Below, in pieces: positions 23,548 through 28,285 of a stretch of 30,199 nt of DNA. Source of the stretch: a virus. The DNA lies in IMG/VR virus record IMGVR_UViG_3300028422_001968, positions 1 through 30,199 of that record. One strand, given 5' to 3'. Positions within the stretch are counted from its first letter, which is position 1. Each line of letters starts with the position of its first letter. The position numbers and the translations under genes are program-made. The notes under the pieces were generated by a model, which worked only from the letters and a program-made list of their open reading frames with translations, ran no database searches and had not been told where the DNA came from.

Positions 23548-23988
23548 TTAAACCGCGGTTTGGCCGATGAGCGGGAAGTCTTTGCGGTGTGCGCGCCAGT
23601 TATAGCGGGAACGACAGTGCAGCTCGGCGCGGAGTTCCTTGATCTCAAGAATCAGCAAGCCAAGTTCGTGCTCGGTGTGTTTGATGACTTCGGCGCGTTG
23701 AAAGAACGCCTCCAGAAAATGCTGGATGCGCAGGTTGTCGATATTGCGGAAATGGTCGTAGTTTACCGCGCGGAAACCGGCTCCGGTCATTTCGGTGGCG
23801 ACGTGTTCCGGGAGCATCAGCAGGTTGGCCAGTTTCGCGCCGAGATCGCCGACAATGCCATCCAGTGTGTCCCGGTCGATACGGTAACGGGCGCAGATTT
23901 CCTTTTTGACCAGTTCGATTTTACGGTCTGCCGCGTCATCGGCCTGCAGAACGCTTTCCGGCGGGTACGTAGTGTGCTTTCCAGACAT
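23548..23988 (-). CDS. Unknown protein, first gene and direct target of the C4 antisense RNA
   Basis: A 146-residue, mainly helical protein with no recognised domain: an acidic N-terminus (ESVLQADDAADRKIEL), hydrophobic helices (LANLLMLPEHVATEM), and a basic tail (HCRSRYNWRAHRKDF). The start at 23988 is chosen because GGAG lies 8 bases upstream. An ATG six bases earlier is too close to that site. The site itself is the b2 target of the C4 RNA, so translation should be blocked when C4 RNA is abundant. In P1 the corresponding gene order leads to the antirepressor Ant. No similarity to Ant proteins is seen here, but an equivalent role is a reasonable guess. Confidence 0.65.
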   Translation of the reverse strand: MSGKHTTYPPESVLQADDAADRKIELVKKEICARYRIDRDTLDGIVGDLGAKLANLLMLPEHVATEMTGAGFRAVNYDHFRNIDNLRIQHFLEAFFQRAEVIKHTEHELGLLILEIKELRAELHCRSRYNWRAHRKDFPLIGQTAV

Positions 23989-23995
23989 TTTCATG

Positions 23996-24026
23996 TCTCC
24001 TTTTTTCATTGCCCATCTCACTGGGC
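23996..24026 (-). promoter_or_regulatory. C4 RNA target copy 2 (a2/b2) over the ribosome binding site
   Basis: In the minus-strand RNA a hairpin GCCCA-GUGAGA-UGGGC (24011..24026) is followed by AAAAAAGGAGA (23996..24006), which holds the Shine-Dalgarno of the 23548..23988 gene. UGAGAU in the hairpin is complementary to AUCUCA in the C4 RNA. AAAGGAGA is complementary to its UUUCCUUU loop, with one G-U pair. Confidence 0.82.
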
Positions 24027-24029
24027 GTT

Positions 24030-24105
24030 AAAAAGGCTGACTGCGGATCGTTGAGATTACAGGTAAAGGAAACCTGCATGTCCGAAGACACCACCACAGT
24101 CAGCC
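24030..24105 (-). ncRNA. c4: C4-type antisense RNA (phage P1/P7 c4 class)
   Basis: The minus-strand RNA has a 12-bp outer stem, GGCUGACUGUGG with CCGCAGUCAGCC, containing one G-U wobble. The other strand would have a C-A mismatch there, so this strand is the RNA. Inside are a UGUC-UUCG-GACA hairpin and a CAGGU-UUCCUUU-ACCUG hairpin, then single-stranded AAUCUCAAC, and five U residues follow the outer stem. Region b' (UUUCCUUU, 24065..24072) and region a' (AUCUCA, within 24050..24058) match target copies on both sides. This is the arrangement of the P1/P7 c4 RNA, which silences the antirepressor operon, and it resembles the P4 CI RNA. The UUCG hairpin and GGUUUCC loop agree with the C4 consensus as I remember it. 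Confidence 0.9.
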
Positions 24106-24123
24106 AAGAAAATCAAACGGGAT

Positions 24124-24154
24124 TTTCCTTTTTTGTATGCCATCTCACTGGCAT
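24124..24154 (-). promoter_or_regulatory. C4 RNA target copy 1 (a1/b1) at the 5' end of the leader
   Basis: Near the predicted transcript start, AUGCCA-GUGAGA-UGGCAU (24137..24154) forms a hairpin with the same GUGAGA loop as copy 2, followed by an A-rich run with AAAGGAAA (24124..24131), a perfect 8-base complement of the C4 b' loop. It lies upstream of the C4 RNA. In P1/P7 two such copies flank C4 in the same way. Confidence 0.82.
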
Positions 24155-24163
24155 ATGAAACAA

Positions 24164-24192
24164 ACAATACGGCTTTTTCCGTATTTTGTCAA
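24164..24192 (-). promoter_or_regulatory. Strong leftward promoter with a 20-bp operator in the spacer
   Basis: Minus strand: TTGACA (24187..24192), 17-bp spacer, TATTGT (24164..24169), with a predicted start near 24156. The spacer and -10 hold the perfect palindrome AATACGG-N6-CCGTATT (24166..24185). A protein bound there would block polymerase. The divergent HTH protein at 24265..24999 is the obvious candidate. The transcript begins with the a1 hairpin and reads through the C4 RNA into four genes. Confidence 0.85.
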
Positions 24193-24199
24193 ATATGAT

Positions 24200-24229
24200 T
24201 TGCAAAAAAAATATAGAATAACATATTTT
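24200..24229 (+). promoter_or_regulatory. Weak candidate promoter for the divergent repressor-like gene
   Basis: TTGCAA (24200..24205) and TATTTT (24224..24229) on the plus strand are 18 bp apart and lie back to back with the leftward promoter. Transcription would begin about 30 bases before the ATG at 24265. The match to consensus is modest and the region is generally AT-rich, so alternatives are possible. Confidence 0.35.
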
Positions 24230-24264
24230 GTAGATAGTTTTAACAAAAACGAAAGAGGGACAAG

Positions 24265-24999
24265 ATGGGAAAAGTAGATTTGGGTTTCGCAGCTGCCGAT
24301 GCGCTTGACCATTATATGAATCGTTATTGCGATGCCACTGCAAAAGAAATGGGGGAAAAACTAGGTGTTGCCGCATCAACAGTGGGCCGATGGAGAGGTA
24401 ATCCATTTTCTCAAGTTGAACCGGAAAAAATTGTGTTGATAAAGAACTTATGCGCGGAAACTTGGCCCAGCCCGGAAAAGATTGCGGAAATGGAGGACGA
24501 ATGGGACGGCTGCCTTATCTCCGAACGCAGAGGATGCTACTCTAAGTCCAGAGGAACTTGTGTTCCTCTTGATGATGATTCCTACAACGAGAGAGCAGAA
24601 CAAAAAGAATACGAGAGAACTGTTGCCAAACGTAAAAACGAAATGCACTACAAGCGAGTCGTTATGCTTGAGAAAAAATATAGTTTACCAGAGTTAAGAG
24701 GTAAATATTTCAGAAGCATCCGTTATAACCTTCTTATTGAGCTGTCAAAAGATTTGAGCATGCATCTGCCCGACATAATTGAAAAATATCCACAGTGCAA
24801 AGGCATAATATACCATAATGACCAAAAGTTCTGGGGAACCAATGCCAATAAATCACTCGTTGAGCTGGCCAACATTTCCCAAGAAAATCTGAGCCGCAAT
24901 GACAGATTCAATGTTTTCACGAAGAACGAGCAACAACAACTTGTCGGATGCTTTCCTGCAATAATTGTTATAGCGTTGTTGATCCTAGCTGTTATATAA
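24265..24999 (+). CDS. Putative phage repressor with N-terminal HTH and C-terminal membrane helix
   Basis: A 244-residue protein. Residues about 24-45 (ATAKEMGEKLGVAASTVGRWRG) are a helix-turn-helix of CI/Cro type. The middle is long, charged and helical, with no recognisable LexA/CI peptidase motifs. The last 18 residues (227-244, VGCFPAIIVIALLILAVI) are hydrophobic and would anchor the protein in the membrane by its tail. AGAGGGAC supports the ATG. The gene is AT-rich compared with its neighbours. It diverges from the C4-controlled operon and probably binds the palindrome in that promoter. If it is the immunity repressor, the membrane tail is unusual and suggests induction by a membrane signal instead of RecA-stimulated cleavage. 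The repressor role is inferred. Confidence 0.7.
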   Translation: MGKVDLGFAAADALDHYMNRYCDATAKEMGEKLGVAASTVGRWRGNPFSQVEPEKIVLIKNLCAETWPSPEKIAEMEDEWDGCLISERRGCYSKSRGTCVPLDDDSYNERAEQKEYERTVAKRKNEMHYKRVVMLEKKYSLPELRGKYFRSIRYNLLIELSKDLSMHLPDIIEKYPQCKGIIYHNDQKFWGTNANKSLVELANISQENLSRNDRFNVFTKNEQQQLVGCFPAIIVIALLILAVI

Positions 25000-25025
25000 A
25001 AAAAGCCCGGTTTTTCAGGCCGGGC
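24998..25025 (-). terminator. Intrinsic terminator of the leftward early-type operon
   Basis: The minus-strand RNA forms GCCCGG-N9-CCGGGC followed by seven U residues. It lies just after the last gene of the leftward operon (25034..25252) and abuts the end of the convergent repressor gene. It stops the long leftward transcript before it can enter the repressor gene antisense. Confidence 0.87.
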
Positions 25026-25033
25026 AGGGGAGG

Positions 25034-25252
25034 TTATATTTTCAATGCTAGTTGTTTTGGTTCTACTTGCGGCGGATCCGGATCATTGCGGTAATCGCGG
25101 TTGAGCCGGATCTGTTCGCGATCCCAGGTCTGGCCGCAGTGGCCGCACTTGACGATGATCCCGTCGCGGTCGACGAACGCCGCCTCCATGGGCGTCGCCT
25201 GGCCGCATTTCCCGCAGCGGATCGCAAACCGCATCGGCAAAGTATTATTCAT
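25034..25252 (-). CDS. Small zinc-ribbon protein
   Basis: A 72-residue protein starting MNNTLPMRF. Cys13-X2-Cys16 (CGKC) and Cys36-X2-Cys39 (CGHC) form a typical zinc ribbon with 19 residues between the pairs, and the remaining sequence is short and hydrophilic. AAGG upstream supports the ATG at 25252, and an in-frame ATG at 25273 would add seven residues. It overlaps the ASCH gene by 8 bp and is the last gene before the terminator. Zinc ribbons of this kind bind nucleic acid or protein. No specific role is evident. Confidence 0.72.
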   Translation of the reverse strand: MNNTLPMRFAIRCGKCGQATPMEAAFVDRDGIIVKCGHCGQTWDREQIRLNRDYRNDPDPPQVEPKQLALKI

Positions 25253-25676
25253 AATGAGCCTTGAACAAACCAAGTTGCCCTTTTAACGGACGGAACGGCA
25301 ATTCGATGGAGGCGGCAAGCAACCAGTGTTTTTGTCCGGGAGCCGCCCAGCGACTGGGACTGTTATCAACAATATCAATCAGCGAAGTCTGGCCGATAAT
25401 ACCGCCGAATTCGCCTTTAGTTGGTTTTGAACGTGCTGGAGTATCACCGAACACGACGCCGAAATGTTCGACAACCATTTTCCCAACTGTTGCCGCCTTG
25501 GCCTCTTCCACCCAGTAAAAAAACTCCCAATCAAACGATTTCCCTGCATGAATCAGTAGCGGTCCACGGTATGCCGTCGCCCATGTACGGTTCTCGACAT
25601 CCTTTCGCATGTCCGGAGGGAGTTGTTTGGTTACGATCAGCCACGCCCAGGGCTGTTTAATTGACAGGCATTTCAT
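25245..25676 (-). CDS. ASCH-domain protein
   Basis: A 143-residue protein with the ASCH core: SIKQPWAWLI at residues 5-14, VENRTWATAYRGPLLIHAGKS at about 27-47, and GGIIGQTSLIDIV in the C-terminal half. ASCH domains adopt a PUA-like fold and usually bind RNA. Some act as RNA-binding adapters or nucleases in phages. The start shares the ribosome site GGTGAAATCATG with several other genes in this operon. It overlaps the upstream gene's stop by ATGA. The exact activity is unknown. Confidence 0.85.
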   Translation of the reverse strand: MKCLSIKQPWAWLIVTKQLPPDMRKDVENRTWATAYRGPLLIHAGKSFDWEFFYWVEEAKAATVGKMVVEHFGVVFGDTPARSKPTKGEFGGIIGQTSLIDIVDNSPSRWAAPGQKHWLLAASIELPFRPLKGQLGLFKAHYE

Positions 25677-26044
25677 GATTTCACCTTTTTGACTTCAAAA
25701 GCATCATAATCAAGATCTAAAGCCTCAACGTAAGTGATCAGTATTCCCGTGGAGCCGTCAAGAGCTGGCCACCCCTCTTCACTTTTGAATCTTTCAATTA
25801 GGCCCTTTTCGCTGGTTGGACATTCAACCATCAGGAAAAGCGCATCACGAGCCAGCATTTTTAATACAACCTGGACAATATCGCCGTCACAATCATCCAG
25901 TCGATCCTCGGAATTACTCCAGAAATTATTGATTAAGTGCAGATCTTTATCGGTCATAACTGAATGATCGATTTCAAAATCAATTTCCCATTCAACATGA
26001 AAGAGGTCGACTGTTACGTTATATTTTTGTTTATTACTTTTCAT
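25673..26044 (-). CDS. Phage accessory protein (DUF2528-like)
   Basis: A 123-residue acidic protein. KYNVTVDLFHVEWEIDFEID followed by HLINNFWSNSEDRLDDCDGDIVQVVLKMLARDALFLM matches, as remembered, the DUF2528 family of phage early-region proteins, whose function is unknown. I use the ATG at 26044 because GGTGAAATAATG repeats the ribosome site of the neighbouring genes. An ATG at 26068, overlapping the upstream stop as ATGA, would add eight residues and is also possible. Confidence 0.68.
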   Translation of the reverse strand: MKSNKQKYNVTVDLFHVEWEIDFEIDHSVMTDKDLHLINNFWSNSEDRLDDCDGDIVQVVLKMLARDALFLMVECPTSEKGLIERFKSEEGWPALDGSTGILITYVEALDLDYDAFEVKKVKS

Positions 26045-26064
26045 TATTTCACCACTTTGAATGC

Positions 26065-26262
26065 TCATTTCTCCATTAACTCCTTGACGGTTTGGCGTAG
26101 GTCCGGTGCTTTTTCTGCGTTATGGACGCCCATGATGTTCCAGGACGGCGCTTTCTTGCGGTATTTTGCCGTGGCTTCCTCTGGTGATTCAGCGTTGATA
26201 TCTGTTGCTTTGAATTGAACCGAACTCCCCATCTTTTTGAACGATTGCACTGTAAATTTCAT
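26065..26262 (-). CDS. Small unknown basic protein
   Basis: A 65-residue protein starting MKFTVQSFKKMGSSVQF, with AESPEEATAKYRKKAPSW in the middle and a C-terminal helix (DLRQTVKELMEK). It has the repeated ribosome site AGAGGTGAAATC before its ATG. It overlaps the upstream gene by ATGA (26259..26262). I recognise no family. The length and charge are like many early phage accessory proteins. Confidence 0.55.
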   Translation of the reverse strand: MKFTVQSFKKMGSSVQFKATDINAESPEEATAKYRKKAPSWNIMGVHNAEKAPDLRQTVKELMEK

Positions 26263-26492
26263 GATTTCACCTCTTTATTTTTTTTGACTTCAATTTCATA
26301 CACGACATTACCAGTGGTGAGTGTCATTACTCCGTTATATTCCCGCAATATGTGTTCTGCTACAACATGAATTGCCGGATTGGTCACGTCGGTTTTTTCT
26401 CCTGCCCAACTTGTTGCGTTGGGAAATGCGCGTCCGATGTAAATTCGGTTTGTCAATGGTGACAAATCAATCTGCATGATTGTCTTCGACAT
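26259..26492 (-). CDS. Small phage protein, possibly DUF7446-like
   Basis: A 77-residue protein. SPLTNRIYIGRAF and EKTDVTNPAIHVVAEHI followed by VVYEIEVKK resemble a small phage family of unknown function (DUF7446 by recall, not checked). AAGGAGGTGCGCA upstream of the ATG is a near-ideal ribosome site. It overlaps the upstream gene by 26 bp and the downstream one by ATGA. Confidence 0.58.
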   Translation of the reverse strand: MSKTIMQIDLSPLTNRIYIGRAFPNATSWAGEKTDVTNPAIHVVAEHILREYNGVMTLTTGNVVYEIEVKKNKEVKS

Positions 26493-26679
26493 TGCGCACC
26501 TCCTTCGGTTCCGTGTTGATAATTGCCCGGATGGCGTTGAGCATGGAGACCTTGTCGCAATCCGGCGTCGGAACGGTCCGTAAAACCAGTTCCATTTGTT
26601 CCAGTTCCGCCCGTTCCGATGATCCGACCAGACCGATCAGCGCATCCCGCAACAGCTTAATTGTTTCTTTGTTCGTCAT
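26467..26679 (-). CDS. Small helical protein of unknown function
   Basis: A 70-residue acidic, helical protein (NKETIKLLRDALIGLVGSSERAELEQMELVL) with one VPTPDCDKVSML turn in the middle. GAGGAATC precedes the ATG. It overlaps the upstream gene by 4 bp and the downstream gene by 26 bp. The family is not recognised. A small DNA- or protein-binding accessory is possible. Confidence 0.55.
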   Translation of the reverse strand: MTNKETIKLLRDALIGLVGSSERAELEQMELVLRTVPTPDCDKVSMLNAIRAIINTEPKEVRNVEDNHAD

Positions 26680-26987
26680 TTTATTTTTGATTCCTCATAG
26701 CTAATTCGTTCATTTTCATCCTCATTGATTACGGAATTGATTAACGCCAGCATGGTACAGCGATCGCAGTAATCAAACGCGCACCGACACCGGAGCCGGG
26801 TTATCATGGGAAGAATGGACTTCAATGTTTCCTGCAATTTTTGATTTTCCTTTTCCAGATTTCCCAACAACATCCGGGCCTGATGGACATTTAGTCCGGA
26901 CGGCTGGCCTTCAAGCAATGCCGCAACCAACTGGGTTTGTTTTTCCAGTTCCTGCCGATACTCTTCAATTGTATTCAGTTCTTTCAT
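26676..26987 (-). CDS. Small coiled-coil protein with a cysteine cluster
   Basis: A 103-residue protein from the ATG at 26987 (MKELNTIEEY). Residues about 4-60 are a helix with heptad-like spacing, probably a coiled coil. It is followed by the cysteine pattern CRCAFDYCDRC (about residues 66-76), a possible zinc site. An in-frame ATG at 27029 would add 14 residues and overlap the 37-residue gene more deeply, and it has no ribosome site. The ATG at 26987 overlaps the upstream stop codon. The family is not recognised. Confidence 0.55.
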   Translation of the reverse strand: MKELNTIEEYRQELEKQTQLVAALLEGQPSGLNVHQARMLLGNLEKENQKLQETLKSILPMITRLRCRCAFDYCDRCTMLALINSVINEDENERISYEESKIK

Positions 26988-27097
26988 GATTGTTTTTTCT
27001 CTTCTTTTTGGGGACCGATGATCTTCCATCCGGCCAATTGTTCCCGTTTCAGATAGGCAATAAACTTCCGAGCAATGATGTATTTTTTATCATTCAT
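26984..27097 (-). CDS. 37-residue basic protein
   Basis: A short frame starting MNDKKYIIARKFIAYLKREQ, with GWKIIGPQ and a lysine-rich end. AAAGGTGAAAATC lies just before the ATG, the same ribosome site as the neighbouring genes. It fills the gap between the 27110..27574 and 26676..26987 genes and ends in an overlap with the next ATG. Strongly basic, so nucleic-acid binding is possible. It may have been missed as too short. Confidence 0.6.
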   Translation of the reverse strand: MNDKKYIIARKFIAYLKREQLAGWKIIGPQKEEKKQS

Positions 27098-27109
27098 GAT
27101 TTTCACCTT

Positions 27110-27574
27110 TTATCTAAAGAGAATGTTTTCGCGTTGTTGATACGCCTGACAACATCCAAGGGCAAACCGTTTAGTTGTTTCGTACCACTGTGAATAATCA
27201 GGATCATCCTTACTCTGACGGATAATCAGCAATAATCGCAGGGCAATTTTGCCAGCATTATGCCAGCGGATGCAGCCGTCACAATCAGAATGATCCAGCA
27301 ATATCTTGAGTGGATCAGAAATTGATTGCCAAGATATGCCTTTGCAATCCTGCATATGCCGCAGAACTTGATATCCTGAATGCAACGGTTCATTATAACA
27401 GTCTGCGCCAAGTTGTTTCCGTATCGCGTCAACTTCCTCCGTGGTTACATAATAGCCGGTGTGTCCTTGCATCATATCCAGCGGCAATCCGATTTGCTTT
27501 GCCAGCCAAATGCGCCAGTAATTAAAAGTATGGAATCCGCCATGATAACAATCATGTGTGATGTCAAGCCCCAT
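27110..27574 (-). CDS. Phage protein with LLDHSDCDG motif, function unknown
   Basis: A 154-residue protein. The start MGLDITHDCYHGGFHTFNYW and the later LLDHSDCDGCI (about residues 90-100) are the landmark pattern of a recurring family of hypothetical proteins in phage early regions. A conserved His/Cys/Asp mix suggests metal binding or an enzyme site, though nothing is established. GGAGGG upstream of the ATG supports the start. Its neighbours are small membrane and basic proteins of the same operon. Confidence 0.62.
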   Translation of the reverse strand: MGLDITHDCYHGGFHTFNYWRIWLAKQIGLPLDMMQGHTGYYVTTEEVDAIRKQLGADCYNEPLHSGYQVLRHMQDCKGISWQSISDPLKILLDHSDCDGCIRWHNAGKIALRLLLIIRQSKDDPDYSQWYETTKRFALGCCQAYQQRENILFR

Positions 27575-27576
27575 GA

Positions 27577-27846
27577 TTATTTTCCCTCCGTCTTTTTCTT
27601 TTTTGCGTACAGTTCACATTCCCCATCCAAGCCCAAATACATGCACCTAAAAGGAGCAAGGCTGCAGACCTCAATTTTTCGGGCCTGGCGTTTGTGGTAT
27701 TCGTTGTATATGGAATAAAACATCGACAACAATACGAAAAACACTGCGATGTGCAGAAAGATCAATTCCCAGACGGCGTCCGGAACCAGAAACGACAGCA
27801 TCAGAAAAATCAGCGCATAGAAATCAAGGCGAGGTATTGTAATCAT
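27577..27846 (-). CDS. Two-helix membrane protein
   Basis: An 89-residue protein. Two hydrophobic segments (about residues 8-25 and 28-45) form a membrane hairpin. A soluble, basic C-terminal part follows with Cys61 and Cys68 (EVCSLAPFRCMYLG) and a lysine-rich end. AAAGGAAAATT precedes the ATG. I do not recognise the family. It could be a superinfection-exclusion or membrane-associated regulator, by analogy only. Confidence 0.58.
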   Translation of the reverse strand: MITIPRLDFYALIFLMLSFLVPDAVWELIFLHIAVFFVLLSMFYSIYNEYHKRQARKIEVCSLAPFRCMYLGLDGECELYAKKKKTEGK

Positions 27847-27893
27847 AATTTTCCTTTCGCCCGGGTCGGAGCGAACCGTCCCGGGCAGTGAGT

Positions 27894-28031
27894 TTATTTT
27901 TTCGGTTTGGCTACGTTAAACATCTTGCGTTCCCGGAACTCTTCCAGCTTGCCTTTGTTCCAGTTGCACGTCGGTCGGAAGTAGCCGCACACCCGGCTAA
28001 ACACTTCCGTGGGCTGTCCACATTTACTCAT
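27894..28031 (-). CDS. Stand-alone NrdD glycyl-radical-domain-like protein, 45 residues
   Basis: A 45-residue protein starting MSKCGQPTEV. It contains RVCGY (residues 13-17), the glycyl-radical loop pattern of anaerobic ribonucleotide reductase (candidate Gly16), then NWNKGKLEEFRERK (23-36), matching the stretch that follows that loop at the NrdD C-terminus. The rest of NrdD, including the barrel and substrate site, is absent. AAAAAAGGAAAAAG upstream of the ATG at 28031 supports translation. Glycyl-radical spare-part proteins such as GrcA (YfiD) repair damaged pyruvate formate-lyase, and a similar repair or capture role toward host NrdD is conceivable but inferred. A pure decay remnant is less likely, given its clean start and stop. 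It sits 16 bp after the 28048..28284 gene. Confidence 0.7.
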   Translation of the reverse strand: MSKCGQPTEVFSRVCGYFRPTCNWNKGKLEEFRERKMFNVAKPKK

Positions 28032-28047
28032 GATACTTTTTCCTTTT

Positions 28048-28284
28048 TTATTGATATTCAATGGTGTCGCACTTGCGGCAACGCATCCGGTTCTGGCCGG
28101 AATGGGGATGGACGCCGTCCGGCCGAAATTCATGTCCGCCGGTTTTCAGGCAAACCGCCACGTCCAGCTGGCGTATTTCCGATATCAGCTTGTTAGCTTC
28201 GCTGTTCAATTCGAGCACGCGAAGCTGCCGGGCATTCATGGCCGCATACAATTCGTCCGGCGTTGCCTGGGGATCGATGTACAT
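28048..28284 (-). CDS. Small protein with C-terminal His/Cys metal-binding motif
   Basis: A 78-residue protein starting at the ATG at 28284 (MYIDPQATPDELYAAM), because GGAGGTTTGAG is directly upstream. The longer frame from 28323 has no good site. An acidic helical N-terminal half leads to CLKTGGHEF..., HPHSGQNRMRCRKC and a short end, so a zinc-finger-type site is likely. It begins one base after the ParB-like gene stops. The family is not recognised. A nucleic-acid-binding role is possible. Confidence 0.62.
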   Translation of the reverse strand: MYIDPQATPDELYAAMNARQLRVLELNSEANKLISEIRQLDVAVCLKTGGHEFRPDGVHPHSGQNRMRCRKCDTIEYQ

Positions 28285-28285
28285 C

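Noticed and set aside
22867-24054. A 395-residue plus-strand open frame
   Set aside because: It runs opposite to four minus-strand genes that each have strong ribosome sites, and through part of the C4 region. Composition is that of a mirror frame.
24030-24105. The structured 71-nt RNA as a tRNA or attachment site
   Set aside because: The stem is 12 bp, there is no anticodon arm or T-loop sequence, and the two inner hairpins and flanking complementary copies fit C4 RNA instead.
24113-24154. A 13-codon minus-strand frame at the start of the C4 leader
   Set aside because: Its ATG is inside the a1 hairpin at the transcript end with no ribosome site. It could be a leader peptide, but the hairpin already explains the sequence.
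24079-24159. A 26-residue plus-strand frame with an AAAGGA ribosome-site look-alike
   Set aside because: The AAAGGA is the reverse complement of the C4 loop, and the frame lies within the structured RNA and its target copy. The similar ending of a second short frame at 23993..24031 is explained by the duplicated target hairpins.
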